Below, one piece after another: positions 25,046-33,626 of a stretch of DNA of 64,000 bases. The notes below the pieces were generated by a model, which had not been told where the DNA came from, did no database searches, and saw only the letters and a list, made by a program, of their open reading frames with translations. Origin of the DNA: Sideroxyarcus sp045866275. GTDB taxonomy: Bacteria; Pseudomonadota; Gammaproteobacteria; Burkholderiales; Gallionellaceae. Positions within the stretch are counted from its first letter, which is position 1; each line of letters starts with the position of its first letter. The stretch spans positions 62,001 through 126,000 of the forward strand of contig BAAFRX010000003.1 of NCBI GenBank assembly GCA_045866275.1, read 5' to 3'. The position numbers and the translations under genes are program-made.

Positions 25046-25945
25046 ATGATGCGAATGATTCGAGTCGGGCTGTTGCTGTCGCTGCTGTTCATGGCTGTTG
25101 GCGCATATGCCGCAGATGCGTTGCTGAAACCCTTTGTGCTGGGTTCAAGAGGGGCGGGCACCGTGGCCGATACTTCTGCCACGGTCAAATCGGCGCTGAC
25201 CGGCGCCGGCTTCGCCGTGGTCGGCGAATATGCGCCTTACCCTGGCGCCAACATCATCGTGGTCACGAATGACGAACTGAAACGGAATGCGGCGGCTTCC
25301 GAGTTTGGCGGATACGGTGCGGTGCAGCGCGTGGCGGTGACCGCGGCGGGGAGCGAGGTGCAAGTGAGCTATACCAACCCGGTCTATATGGCGCAGGTGT
25401 ATCGCATGAAAGACGATCTTGCCGGGGTATCGGCTTCACTGGAGAAGGCACTCGGGCGGGTGGAGGAATTCGGATCACGCGGCCTGACCGTGAAGCAGGC
25501 GCGCAAATACCATTACATGTTCGGCATGGAATACTTCGACGAACCGAGCGTGCTGGCCGAGTACGCCAGCTACGAGGAGGCGGTGCAGGCGGTGGACGGC
25601 AAGCTCGGCAACAATAAAAACGGGGTGGCGAAAGTCTATCGCGTGGATATACCGGGCAAGCAGGAAAGCGTGTTCGGCGTGGCGCTGAAGGGGGAAGGAA
25701 AGGCGGGGAAATACCGGGACGATGCGTTCATCATGTCGGAAATCGATTTCCATGAGGTCCGCTCAACCGCGCATCTGCCCTACGAGGTGCTGGTCTCCGG
25801 CACCAAGGTGTATGCCCTGTACGCGCGTTTCCGCATTGCCATCAACTTTCCGGACCTCAGCATGATGGGCAAGAACAGTTTCATGAACATCATGAAGACA
25901 CCGGAAGCAATCCGCGAAGTGTTGCAGCAGACTGTGCAAAAATAA
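25046..25945 (+). CDS. Exported protein of unknown function, possibly DUF302-like
   Basis: A 299-residue protein with a signal peptide ending near AYA-AD (residue 22) and no other membrane segment, so it is likely periplasmic. Its first half (VKSALTGAGFAVVGEYAPYP, IIVVTND) is reminiscent of DUF302-type domains, but I am not certain. The start at 25046 follows AAGGAG. It sits 13 bp after the flavoprotein gene and just ahead of an ankyrin gene, so it probably belongs to the end of the dsr transcription unit. Confidence 0.65.
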   Translation: MMRMIRVGLLLSLLFMAVGAYAADALLKPFVLGSRGAGTVADTSATVKSALTGAGFAVVGEYAPYPGANIIVVTNDELKRNAAASEFGGYGAVQRVAVTAAGSEVQVSYTNPVYMAQVYRMKDDLAGVSASLEKALGRVEEFGSRGLTVKQARKYHYMFGMEYFDEPSVLAEYASYEEAVQAVDGKLGNNKNGVAKVYRVDIPGKQESVFGVALKGEGKAGKYRDDAFIMSEIDFHEVRSTAHLPYEVLVSGTKVYALYARFRIAINFPDLSMMGKNSFMNIMKTPEAIREVLQQTVQK

Positions 25946-25962
25946 ACGCAACGGAGATGACC

Positions 25963-26529
25963 ATGGAACTGATTAAGGCAGTCAGGACGGGCGATACGGA
26001 AGCGGTGCGGCGCCTGCTCGCGGGCGGCGCCGATGCGAATGCCGCAGATGCGGAAGGCGCTACGGCGCTGATGCATGCGGCATACCGTGGCGACATCGGG
26101 ATGGTGCAGCTGCTGCTCGCGGCTGGCGCGGATGTGAACGCCACCGACCCTGCCGGATGGACGGCACTGATGAAGTCCTGCTACAACGGCGAGCTTGACC
26201 GCGGATTCGCCGACGTGGCCCAGGTGCTGATCGATGCGGGCGCCAACATCGAGGCGCCCATCGGCTACGGCGTGCGCCCGCTGATGCTGGCGTCCGGCTA
26301 CGGAGAAACCGCGGTGGTCGAGACCCTGCTGAAGGCGGGGGCGGATGTGCTGGCGAAGAACGAAGGCGGCTTCACCGCGCTGATGATGGTCAAGCAGAAA
26401 TTCTACGTGGATGTCATCAACCTGCTGCACGAAGCGGAGCAACTGGCCGGACTCGGCGAGAACAGTTGCGCCAGCAAGAACGCGCCGGGCAGCAATGTCA
26501 TCACTTTCCTGAAACGCCCCGAGGCTTGA
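25963..26529 (+). CDS. Ankyrin-repeat protein
   Basis: A protein of 188 residues made of four to five ankyrin repeats (AVRRLLAGGADANAADAEG, TALMHAAYRGDIGMVQLLL, GADVNATDPAGWTALM, GYGVRPLMLASGYGETAVVE). No signal peptide. Such repeats mediate protein contacts. I choose the ATG at 25963 over 25957 because GGAG is then 6 bases away rather than adjacent. Confidence 0.85.
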   Translation: MELIKAVRTGDTEAVRRLLAGGADANAADAEGATALMHAAYRGDIGMVQLLLAAGADVNATDPAGWTALMKSCYNGELDRGFADVAQVLIDAGANIEAPIGYGVRPLMLASGYGETAVVETLLKAGADVLAKNEGGFTALMMVKQKFYVDVINLLHEAEQLAGLGENSCASKNAPGSNVITFLKRPEA

Positions 26530-26560
26530 ACATCAGCCGCTTCCGCAACGAAAGAGTGCC

Positions 26561-26788
26561 ATGCCTTACTACATCTACCGCGTCACCGAACGTCCCATCC
26601 GCCAGTTGGAAAAACTGGAGCAGCACGACACCTACAAGGAAGCCTCCGTGCGCGCGAAACAACTGCGCAAGGACGAGGTTTGGGGCGAAAACGGCCTGGT
26701 CAAAATGATTCATGCCCAGAACGAGCTTGAGGCGGAGGACTTGCTGAATCAGGTGCGCGAACCCGCGCCCGAACTGGGCGACGATTAG
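26561..26788 (+). CDS. Small hypothetical protein
   Basis: A 75-residue charged soluble protein (MPYYIYRVTERPIRQLEKLE ...). No domain known to me. It is placed between the ankyrin gene and another small gene that begins 8 bp downstream, in the same orientation, which supports it as a real gene. Confidence 0.6.
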   Translation: MPYYIYRVTERPIRQLEKLEQHDTYKEASVRAKQLRKDEVWGENGLVKMIHAQNELEAEDLLNQVREPAPELGDD

Positions 26789-26796
26789 CATTCCGG

Positions 26797-27243
26797 ATGG
26801 ACGAGGCAATCTTTCGCCAACGTTTGCAAACCCTGCAGCAGCGGCATTGCCCTTTTCAAAAAGCGATCCTGAGCGCCTGTGTCGCCTGTGCCCGTTCCGA
26901 TCGGGTGCAGATCGCCGAACGTGAGGTCGTGGTGTGCGAGGCAGACCCCAGTCATCGTCGCTGCGAGGAATTGCACGCGCATCTGCGCCACAACTTCGGT
27001 TTTGCGGTGGGCGTGTTGCACGACGAGGTGCCCTTGCCGCACGCGCAGGAGATGCGTATCCAGTGCGGTGGCCTGCGCGGTTTGGCGGCGGTGGTCGCGG
27101 CCGATCCGGAAGTGCGGGACGTCGATGCCTTGCTCGAACAGGTCTTGCAGAGATTTCAAAGGCTGGCCGATATTGATTTTTCCATCGTTGTGCATATATC
27201 CCGAGAGGTTTACCAAGGCAGACAACGGCCTGACGGAAAGTGA
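26797..27243 (+). CDS. Hypothetical protein with a four-cysteine N-terminal motif
   Basis: A 148-residue protein. The N-terminal part has C18, C28, C31 and C47 (RHCPFQKAILSACVACARSD, VVVCEAD), a spacing that could bind a metal or Fe-S cluster. The remainder is helical. I do not recognise the family. It has no strong ribosome site and probably relies on coupling to the gene 8 bp upstream. Confidence 0.6.
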   Translation: MDEAIFRQRLQTLQQRHCPFQKAILSACVACARSDRVQIAEREVVVCEADPSHRRCEELHAHLRHNFGFAVGVLHDEVPLPHAQEMRIQCGGLRGLAAVVAADPEVRDVDALLEQVLQRFQRLADIDFSIVVHISREVYQGRQRPDGK

Positions 27244-27391
27244 AGACTTTTTTGCGTGCATGCAGCCGTGGGGCATAGCGGCACGCCTCATGCTGAACTT
27301 AATCTGGCGTCCGATCTGGTTTTGAGGCACGATTCAAGTGCAATTGCGCGCCAACCTGTGTCTTTGCTCAAGCGATCTTTCGGGGAATTTG

Positions 27392-27946
27392 ATGTTCACT
27401 TTGGGTTTGGATGGAAAAGAAGAGACTCAAACTCTGCTGCAACCGGGGTTTTCATACTGCCTCGTTGTTCGTTCCGAATCTCAGCGTGCCGCGCTGCTGG
27501 CGCATTTGTGCGGCCAGCCCCATGCGGTCATCGTGCCCCACAATGGCGGGTTGATCAGCAATCTTTCGGTATGGGAGAACATTGCCCTGCCAGTCCAGTA
27601 TCATGCGCTTGCACTTGCCGGGACACTGGAGGAAAACGTGTGCAGATTGCTTCTCCAGTGCGGTCTGACCGATGAGACCACAGTCTCCGCTTTATTGTTC
27701 AGTTCCCCCGACCAACTCTCGCTTCTGGAGAAACGGTTGGCCGGATTTGTTCGGGCCATGCTGATGCGTCCTGAGTTGATCATTTACGATGCCTTGAACG
27801 AAGGGTTGTCGCGCAAGGAGTTGGCACGGATGGCTCAATTCGACCGAATATTTCGTTTATACTTTCCCCTAGGCACATCGGTCCTGGTCAGTTTCGACGA
27901 ATATCGAGACAAGGAAAATCCAGAACAAGTCGTGATCCAGTTGTGA
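27392..27946 (+). CDS. Degenerate ABC ATPase (MlaF-like) lacking catalytic motifs
   Basis: A 184-residue protein with the shape of a lipid-transport ABC ATPase but broken motifs. Where Walker A should be it reads SYCLVVRSESQRAALL (about 21-36). The Q-loop area is kept (LISNLSVWENIALPV, about 55-69). The signature LSGG is replaced by SPDQLSLLEKR (about 105-115), Walker B reads ELIIYDAL without the catalytic Glu, and the H-loop reads VSFDE. It should not hydrolyse ATP. It is followed 13 bp later by an MlaD/MCE gene. An upstream GTG at 27338 would add 18 residues. It may be a structural pseudo-ATPase or a decaying gene. Confidence 0.72.
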   Translation: MFTLGLDGKEETQTLLQPGFSYCLVVRSESQRAALLAHLCGQPHAVIVPHNGGLISNLSVWENIALPVQYHALALAGTLEENVCRLLLQCGLTDETTVSALLFSSPDQLSLLEKRLAGFVRAMLMRPELIIYDALNEGLSRKELARMAQFDRIFRLYFPLGTSVLVSFDEYRDKENPEQVVIQL

Positions 27947-27959
27947 ACGTAGATTCAGG

Positions 27960-28910
27960 ATGGAACAGCCTACCTATAGCCAGAAGTTGTTAAATATCGC
28001 AACACGCACCCGGCGTTTCATGCTTGGGGCGCTGGCCTTGTTGCTGCTGGTGCTATTGATGATCGCGGTCAAACAGGATTATTTCAGCCGCAGCACCGCG
28101 ATCTACTTTTTCACTTCCAATGCGCAAGGTTTGAGCAAGGGGATGGCGGTCAAGTTCGTCGGGTTCAAGGTGGGCAGTGTGCAGGAAATCAGCATGGAGC
28201 CCAACGCGACCGTGCGGGTCAGGGTGTCGCTGAATGACGAATATCTCCATCTGATCGGTCAGGATGCCAAGGCGCGCCTGATCAAGGAAGCGCTGGTCGG
28301 AGAAAGTGTGGTGGAAATCATCCCGGGTTCGTCGCCGGTGCGCCAGGTGACGCAAAACAGCGTGCTGGAATTCGAGCGCGGGCAGGATGCGGGTACGGTA
28401 ATGGAAAACCTGGCTTCGCAGTTGCAGCCGATTTTGAGCGACATTCGGCAATTCACCGCAACCATCAACAAGCCGGACGGCGATATCCAGCAGTCCATCA
28501 GGAATCTGAACCAGGCCACGGGCAGCCTGCGCGAGATGATCGACCAGCTCACGCGTCTGGGCGTGAACGGCAACCAGAAACTGGAGGGTGCCTATGTCAA
28601 GGTCGGGCAGGCGCTGGATACGGCCAATTCCAGTTTGACGGCCCTGGACAAAGCGATTCCGGGCCTGGTGAACCAGGCCGATGCAACCTTGTCCAATGTG
28701 CAGGAAGCGGCGGTGCAGATCAAGCAGGTCACCCGGGATTCCGCCGGGGAGATTCCGGCGCTGGTCCACAACACCAACGCACTGGTGCAGGACGTACAAC
28801 AGACACTGGACGGCGTGCAGCAATCCTGGCCGCTAAACCGAATGCTGCCCAAGGCCGAAGAACAGATTTTGCCGGTAGATGGCTATAGCCCGCCGGCGGG
28901 GCAGCGATGA
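27960..28910 (+). CDS. MCE-domain lipid transport protein (MlaD-like), locus 1
   Basis: A 316-residue protein with one N-terminal membrane helix (about 20-40), an MCE domain (about 45-140, LSKGMAVKFVGFKVGSVQEI) and a long helical C-terminal part. MCE proteins form hexameric channels that carry lipids between the inner membrane and the outer membrane. It lies between the degenerate ATPase gene and a lipoprotein gene. A second MCE set at 48-51.5 kb carries an intact ATPase, which could serve both. Confidence 0.88.
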   Translation: MEQPTYSQKLLNIATRTRRFMLGALALLLLVLLMIAVKQDYFSRSTAIYFFTSNAQGLSKGMAVKFVGFKVGSVQEISMEPNATVRVRVSLNDEYLHLIGQDAKARLIKEALVGESVVEIIPGSSPVRQVTQNSVLEFERGQDAGTVMENLASQLQPILSDIRQFTATINKPDGDIQQSIRNLNQATGSLREMIDQLTRLGVNGNQKLEGAYVKVGQALDTANSSLTALDKAIPGLVNQADATLSNVQEAAVQIKQVTRDSAGEIPALVHNTNALVQDVQQTLDGVQQSWPLNRMLPKAEEQILPVDGYSPPAGQR

Positions 28911-28911
28911 C

Positions 28912-29709
28912 ATGAAGCGCTGGCGCCTGCTCGGCCTGTTGTTGTGCAGTGTTCTGTGGCTGGCTGCCTGCGGTCAGGTGGAAGCATTGCGCAGCCCCCG
29001 TCTGGTGCAGGCGGCCGAATTCAACCAGCGCGCCCAGCACGCTTTCCGGCACGGTGAATATGAGCAGGCTGCGACGCTGTATGAGCGTGCCCTGCAAGTG
29101 GATATGGCGATCGAGCATGCGGATGGCATCGCCATCAACACCCTCAATCTGGCGCGGGTGAATCAGGTGCGGGGCCAACCAGCCTTGGCGGAGCACCTGC
29201 TGGACCGGTTGCTGGACGACCAGGCCCTGCACTTTGCGCCCGCGTATCTGACAGAAGCTGCCGTGCAAAAATCCCTGTTGCGTTTGCGTGCGGAAGACGC
29301 GGCGGCGGCCTCGATATGGCTGGATCGAGCTGTCTCGTGGTGCAATCCGGACTGCAAACTGAACGGCGTAATCGCGAACGTGCGTGCCGGAATCGCCCTG
29401 CAGGGGCAGGATGGCGCGCAGGCACTCTCATGGAGCGAGCGCGCAGCGGCGGAGAATCGCGATGTTCCGCTGGAATATGCCAATGCCTTGCGCCTGCAGG
29501 CCTCGGCACGGATGCTGCAAAAAGCGCCCGATGCTGCATTGCCCCTGGCGGAAGAAGCGCTGCGCATCGACAAAGCACTGGGATTGCCGGAAAAGATCCG
29601 CCAGGATTTGTTGCTGTTGGCACAAGTTCAGGAGCGGAGGGGGCAGCCCGAACTGGCGGCTCAATACCGTGAGCGCGCCGCACGCATCGCCGCGATTGGC
29701 TTGAAGTGA
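28912..29709 (+). CDS. TPR-containing lipoprotein of MCE locus 1
   Basis: A 265-residue protein starting MKRWRLLGLLL with a lipobox (LAAC, modified cysteine near residue 20). The rest is helical with tetratricopeptide-type repeats (FNQRAQHAFRHGEYEQAATL, YERALQVD). It is likely attached to the outer membrane and part of the same transport system. The ATG at 28912 is preferred over 28879 because the lipoprotein signal starts there. It begins 1 bp after the MCE stop. Confidence 0.78.
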   Translation: MKRWRLLGLLLCSVLWLAACGQVEALRSPRLVQAAEFNQRAQHAFRHGEYEQAATLYERALQVDMAIEHADGIAINTLNLARVNQVRGQPALAEHLLDRLLDDQALHFAPAYLTEAAVQKSLLRLRAEDAAAASIWLDRAVSWCNPDCKLNGVIANVRAGIALQGQDGAQALSWSERAAAENRDVPLEYANALRLQASARMLQKAPDAALPLAEEALRIDKALGLPEKIRQDLLLLAQVQERRGQPELAAQYRERAARIAAIGLK

Positions 29710-29716
29710 GGCGGCA

Positions 29717-29947
29717 ATGGGGATGCTGTTGCACCTGCGCCAGGTCAATGCCCGTTTGCCCCAGCAGGGTCGCGCTTCGATCAAGATGGGCATCGTGCTG
29801 CATATGGGTGAAGTTATCAGCGGGCGTATCGGCTCCGCGGCTCGGTGCGAATACATCCTTATCGGCGGGGCAGTGAGTCTGTCGGTCAAACTGGCGGCGT
29901 TGGGCAATGCCCCAGACTGGAATCCACCCGTGCGGGCCGCAGCATAA
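29717..29947 (+). pseudogene. C-terminal fragment of a class III adenylate/guanylate cyclase
   Basis: The 76-residue frame reads like the end of a class III cyclase catalytic domain (IKMGIVLHMGEVISGRIGSA, CEYILIGGAVSLSVKLAAL). In active enzymes this is ...GEVVAGNIGS...YTVIGDAVNLA, so the Asp and the transition-state Asn of the IGDAVN motif are changed (IGGAVSL), and the metal-binding N-terminal half is absent. It is a remnant lying between the lipoprotein and permease genes. Its stop overlaps the permease start. Confidence 0.65.
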
Positions 29948-30729
29948 TGCCGAAGTTCTGGAGCAGACTGGGCGCGCGGCTGAAGATGACGCAATTGCGG
30001 CAGACGGTGCTCGGAACATTGCAGCTGCTTTGGTATGCCTTCACCCATTTGCACGTGCTGCGCATCGCCCCGGTGAATGCCGTGTTCCAGCGCCAGTTGT
30101 TCTTTACCGGGGTCGAGGCACTGGCCATCGTCGCGGTATTCGGTCTGTTGAGCGGCGCGCTGGTCATTACCCAGATCACCTCGCTGGTCGGCGGCGACAG
30201 TGAGCTGACCGTCAAAATCCTGATCTGGACCGTGGTCCGGGAAGTTGGTCCCTTGTTTGCCGCCATCATCATCATCGCGCGCAGCAGCGCCGCCATTGCT
30301 TCCGAACTGGCGCTGATGAAAACGCGCGAGGAAATGACCAGCCTGCTCCGCATGGACATCCCGCCGCAGGATTATCTGCTGGTGCCGCGCATCGCCGGGG
30401 TGACCCTGGCCGTCCTGGCGCTGACCATCTATTTTCAGGTGGTGGCCATCGGCGGCGGGCTGGCAATCAGCGCCATGTATCAGAATGTCTCCTACCTCGA
30501 CCAGGTCGGGCGCTTCCTGCAAACCGTCAAACTGTCCGAATTCGCCGTGGTCGGGCTTAAAGGCTGCTTGTTTGGCCTTGCCATTTCATCCATTTCCTGT
30601 TTCAACGGCATGCAGGCGCAGCCCTCGGTGACCGAAGTGCCGAAAGTCGCGATCAAGGCCGTGCTGCAAAGCCTTTTGTTCGTTTTTGCTTTGGATGCGC
30701 TGATCGCCTACCTCGGCATGGCGGGCTGA
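29947..30729 (+). CDS. MlaE-type ABC permease, locus 1
   Basis: A 260-residue MlaE/YrbE-family membrane protein with about five or six hydrophobic segments and the family pattern WTVVREVGPLFAAIIIIARS. It is the inner-membrane component that should pair with the MCE protein and an ATPase. The true start is the ATG at 29947, which overlaps the stop of the cyclase fragment; the longer frame to 29845 is an artefact. Its own locus ATPase appears inactive. Confidence 0.88.
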   Translation: MPKFWSRLGARLKMTQLRQTVLGTLQLLWYAFTHLHVLRIAPVNAVFQRQLFFTGVEALAIVAVFGLLSGALVITQITSLVGGDSELTVKILIWTVVREVGPLFAAIIIIARSSAAIASELALMKTREEMTSLLRMDIPPQDYLLVPRIAGVTLAVLALTIYFQVVAIGGGLAISAMYQNVSYLDQVGRFLQTVKLSEFAVVGLKGCLFGLAISSISCFNGMQAQPSVTEVPKVAIKAVLQSLLFVFALDALIAYLGMAG

Positions 30730-30797
30730 CTTGCGCTATACTGCGCGCCCGTTTGGCGCTAGAGCGCCTCTAAACGGTTACAGACCGAAATTTGAAG

Positions 30798-30822
30798 TGC
30801 GGCGCTTGCCGCATTTGTTTTT
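30798..30822 (+). terminator. Terminator-like hairpin in the thrS leader
   Basis: TGCGGC, GCTT, GCCGCA forms a 6-bp stem followed by TTTGTTTTT. It lies between a -10-like TATACT at 30737-30742 and the thrS ATG, so it could end readthrough or attenuate thrS. Confidence 0.5.
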
Positions 30823-30836
30823 GCAGAGTGGACAAA

Positions 30837-32750
30837 ATGCCTGTCATTACCTTACCGGATGGTTCGCAACGTAGCTTTCCCAACCCCGTGACGGTCGCCG
30901 AAGTTGCGCAGAGCATCGGCGCCGGCTTGGCGCGTGCCGCCCTGGCGGGCAAGGTGGACGGGAAACTGGTGGATACCTCGCACCTGATCGCTGCCGATGC
31001 CCGGCTGGCCATTGTCACCGACAAGGAGGACGACGGGGTCGATCTGATCCGCCATTCCACCGCGCACTTGCTCGCGTACGCGGTGAAAGAACTCTTTCCC
31101 GAGGCGCAGGTGACCATCGGCCCGGTGATCGAGGACGGTTTCTTTTACGATTTTGCCTATGCGCGCCCGTTCACCCCGGAGGATCTGGCCGCCATTGAAA
31201 AGCGCATGGCGGAACTGGCAAAACTTGATTTGCCCGTCACGCGGCGCGTGTTGCCGCGCGACGAGGCGGTGGCCTATTTCAAATCGCTCGGCGAAAAATA
31301 CAAGGCCGAACTCATCGCGGCCATTCCAGCCGACCAAGAGGTGTCGCTTTACAGCGAAGGCGAGTTTACCGACCTATGCCGCGGCCCGCACGTGCCATCG
31401 ACCGGCAAGCTCAAGGCGTTCAAGCTGATGAAAGTGGCAGGAGCCTATTGGCGCGGCGACGCGAAGAACGAGATGCTGCAACGCATCTACGGCACGGCCT
31501 GGGCAAAAAAGGAAGACCTCGATGCCTATCTGCACCGTCTGGAAGAAGCGGAAAAACGCGACCATCGCAAACTTGGCAAGCAACTTGATCTGTTCCATAT
31601 GCAGGACGAGGCACCGGGCATGGTGTTCTGGCATCCAAAAGGCTGGGCGGTATGGCAGGTGATCGAACAGTACATGCGCCGCGTGTATCTGGATAACGGC
31701 TACCAGGAAGTGCGCTGTCCGCAGATCATTGACCGCGTGCTGTGGGAGAAATCGGGCCACTGGGAACATTACAAGGCCAACATGTTCACCACCGAGTCCG
31801 AGAAGCACGACTACGCCATCAAGCCGATGAACTGTCCCGGCCACGTGCAGGTATTCAATGCCGACCTGCGTTCCTATCGCGAACTTCCGCTACGCTACGG
31901 CGAATTCGGTTCGTGCCACCGCAACGAGCCTTCCGGCGGTTTGCACGGTTTGCTGCGCGTGCGCGGCTTCGTCCAGGACGACGGGCACATCTTCTGCACC
32001 GAGGCACAGATCGAGTCGGAAGTCACCGCCTTCAATGCGCTGGTGCTAAAGGTCTATAAGGATTTTGGCTTCAATGACGTGGTGGTGAAACTGGCGTTGC
32101 GTCCGGAAAGCCGCGTCGGTTCGGACGAGATATGGGATAAGGCGGAGGAGGCCTTGCGTGCCTCGTTGCGCGCTGCGGGGATGGAATGGGTCGAGTTGCC
32201 GGGCGAGGGCGCATTCTATGGCCCCAAGATCGAATTCCACATCAAGGACGCGATCGGCCGTTCCTGGCAATGCGGCACGATCCAGGTGGACTTTTCCATG
32301 CCGGGCCGCCTCGGCGCAGAGTTTGTGGACGAAGACAATACGCGCAAGACACCTGTGATGTTGCACCGCGCCATCCTCGGTTCGCTGGAACGGTTCATCG
32401 GCATTCTGGTGGAAAACCATGCCGGAGCGTTGCCGTTGTGGCTGGCGCCGGTGCAACTCGTCCTGATGAATATTTCACAGGCGCAGGAAGCCTACACCGA
32501 AAAAGTCTCCGGAATTTTGCGCGCTGCCGGTTTTCGCGTGCAAACAGATTTGCGCAACGAGAAGATTACCTATAAAATCCGAGAACATAGCTTGCAGAAA
32601 TTGCCTTATCAGCTGATTGTGGGTGACAAGGAAATGGCTGCAGGTCTCGTTGCCGTGCGAACCCGTCAAGGTGAAGACCTCGGGCAGATGTCGGTGGAGG
32701 CGTTGTTACAGCGCCTCAATACCGAGCTGCATGCGGGACGCGCGGTTTAA
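30837..32750 (+). CDS. thrS: Threonyl-tRNA synthetase
   Basis: A 637-residue class II aminoacyl-tRNA synthetase. It has an N-terminal TGS domain (about 1-62), an editing SAD domain with the HxxxH of 'IRHSTAHLLAYAV', a catalytic core (MNCPGHVQVF, FVQDDGHIFC, LHRAILGSLERFIGILVENH) and an anticodon-binding C-terminus. It charges tRNA-Thr. The ATG at 30837 begins MPVITLPDGSQ as in the family. It heads thrS-infC-rpmI-rplT-pheS-pheT-ihfA. Confidence 0.97.
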   Translation: MPVITLPDGSQRSFPNPVTVAEVAQSIGAGLARAALAGKVDGKLVDTSHLIAADARLAIVTDKEDDGVDLIRHSTAHLLAYAVKELFPEAQVTIGPVIEDGFFYDFAYARPFTPEDLAAIEKRMAELAKLDLPVTRRVLPRDEAVAYFKSLGEKYKAELIAAIPADQEVSLYSEGEFTDLCRGPHVPSTGKLKAFKLMKVAGAYWRGDAKNEMLQRIYGTAWAKKEDLDAYLHRLEEAEKRDHRKLGKQLDLFHMQDEAPGMVFWHPKGWAVWQVIEQYMRRVYLDNGYQEVRCPQIIDRVLWEKSGHWEHYKANMFTTESEKHDYAIKPMNCPGHVQVFNADLRSYRELPLRYGEFGSCHRNEPSGGLHGLLRVRGFVQDDGHIFCTEAQIESEVTAFNALVLKVYKDFGFNDVVVKLALRPESRVGSDEIWDKAEEALRASLRAAGMEWVELPGEGAFYGPKIEFHIKDAIGRSWQCGTIQVDFSMPGRLGAEFVDEDNTRKTPVMLHRAILGSLERFIGILVENHAGALPLWLAPVQLVLMNISQAQEAYTEKVSGILRAAGFRVQTDLRNEKITYKIREHSLQKLPYQLIVGDKEMAAGLVAVRTRQGEDLGQMSVEALLQRLNTELHAGRAV

Positions 32751-32771
32751 TTTTTTAATGGAGAAATTGCA

Positions 32772-33290
32772 ATAGCACAGGATAAGTCGCAGCGACTGAA
32801 CGAGCAGATAACGGCACCACAAGTGCGGCTCGTTGGCGCGGAGGGAGAGCAGGTTGGCATCGTGGCCGTAGCGGAAGCGCTGCGCATGGCGGATGAAGCG
32901 GAACTGGATCTGGTCGAGATTGCGCCCATGGCGGAACCGCCGGTCTGTCGCATCATGGACTTCGGCAAGTTCAAATACGCCGAAAGCAAAAAACAGCACG
33001 AAGCCAAGCTCAAGCAAAAGCAGGTGCAGGTCAAGGAAATCAAATTCCGGCCCGGCACCGATGAAGGTGACTACAACATCAAGTTGCGCAACCTGATCCG
33101 CTTTCTGGGAGACGGTGACAAGACCAAGGTGACGTTGCGCTTTCGCGGACGCGAGATGGCGCACCAGGAGATTGGCATGCGCCTGATCGAGCGGATTCGG
33201 GAAGATCTGGCCGAGCATGGTGCCGTCGAGCAGTTCCCGAAAATGGAAGGCCGCCAGATGGTGATGGTGATCGGTCCGAAACGTAAATAA
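32772..33290 (+). CDS. infC: Translation initiation factor IF-3 with a non-AUG start
   Basis: IF-3 binds the 30S subunit and checks initiator tRNA and start codon. No ATG, GTG or TTG in frame gives the conserved start. Reading upstream of the GTG at 32823, the frame encodes AQDKSQRLNEQITAPQVRLV, matching IF-3 N-termini. GGAG at 32760-32763 fits an ATA start at 32772 (8-base spacing); the ATT at 32766 is an alternative. Rare start codons are typical of infC and allow IF-3 to limit its own synthesis. The 172 codons then match a normal IF-3 length. Confidence 0.9.
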   Translation: MAQDKSQRLNEQITAPQVRLVGAEGEQVGIVAVAEALRMADEAELDLVEIAPMAEPPVCRIMDFGKFKYAESKKQHEAKLKQKQVQVKEIKFRPGTDEGDYNIKLRNLIRFLGDGDKTKVTLRFRGREMAHQEIGMRLIERIREDLAEHGAVEQFPKMEGRQMVMVIGPKRK

Positions 33291-33416
33291 GTTTGCATCG
33301 CAACGGAGTAAGGGGCTGTCGTTGTGGTGGTTGTCGAAGTGCCCCAGACAAGTGATTCCGGGTTTCAAGCGTTTCTGCCAGAAACCTCCCGGCGTCATCC
33401 AATAAACGGAGTTGTT

Positions 33417-33614
33417 ATGCCAAAGATGAAAACCAAGAGTGGCGCTGCCAAGCGCTTCAAGGTGCGCGCCAGCGGAAGCGTCAAGCGTTCGCAAGCATTC
33501 AAGCGCCACATCCTCACCAAGAAGACCACCAAGAACAAGCGGCAGTTGCGTGGTACGACCGAAGTTCACGCAACCAACACGGCGTCCGTGCACGCCATGA
33601 TGCCCTACGCATAA
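33417..33614 (+). CDS. rpmI: Ribosomal protein bL35
   Basis: A 65-residue basic protein beginning MPKMKTKSGAAKRFKV, the bL35 signature. It is the second ribosomal component of the infC-rpmI-rplT unit and has a purine-rich ribosome site (ACGGAG). The 126-bp gap after infC may take part in L20 autoregulation, though I see no clear pseudoknot by eye. Confidence 0.97.
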   Translation: MPKMKTKSGAAKRFKVRASGSVKRSQAFKRHILTKKTTKNKRQLRGTTEVHATNTASVHAMMPYA

Positions 33615-33626
33615 GGAGTTATTGAC

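Noticed and set aside
23458..25188. 576-codon minus-strand ORF opposite the ferredoxin reductase gene
   Set aside because: Antisense to a gene with clear [2Fe-2S] and FAD motifs; no ribosome site or family.
28879..28912. Upstream start for the TPR lipoprotein
   Set aside because: It lies inside the MCE gene and would hide the lipobox signal peptide that begins at 28912.
29845..29947. Extended N-terminus for the locus 1 permease
   Set aside because: It overlaps the cyclase fragment and is not like MlaE; the ATG at 29947 fits the family.
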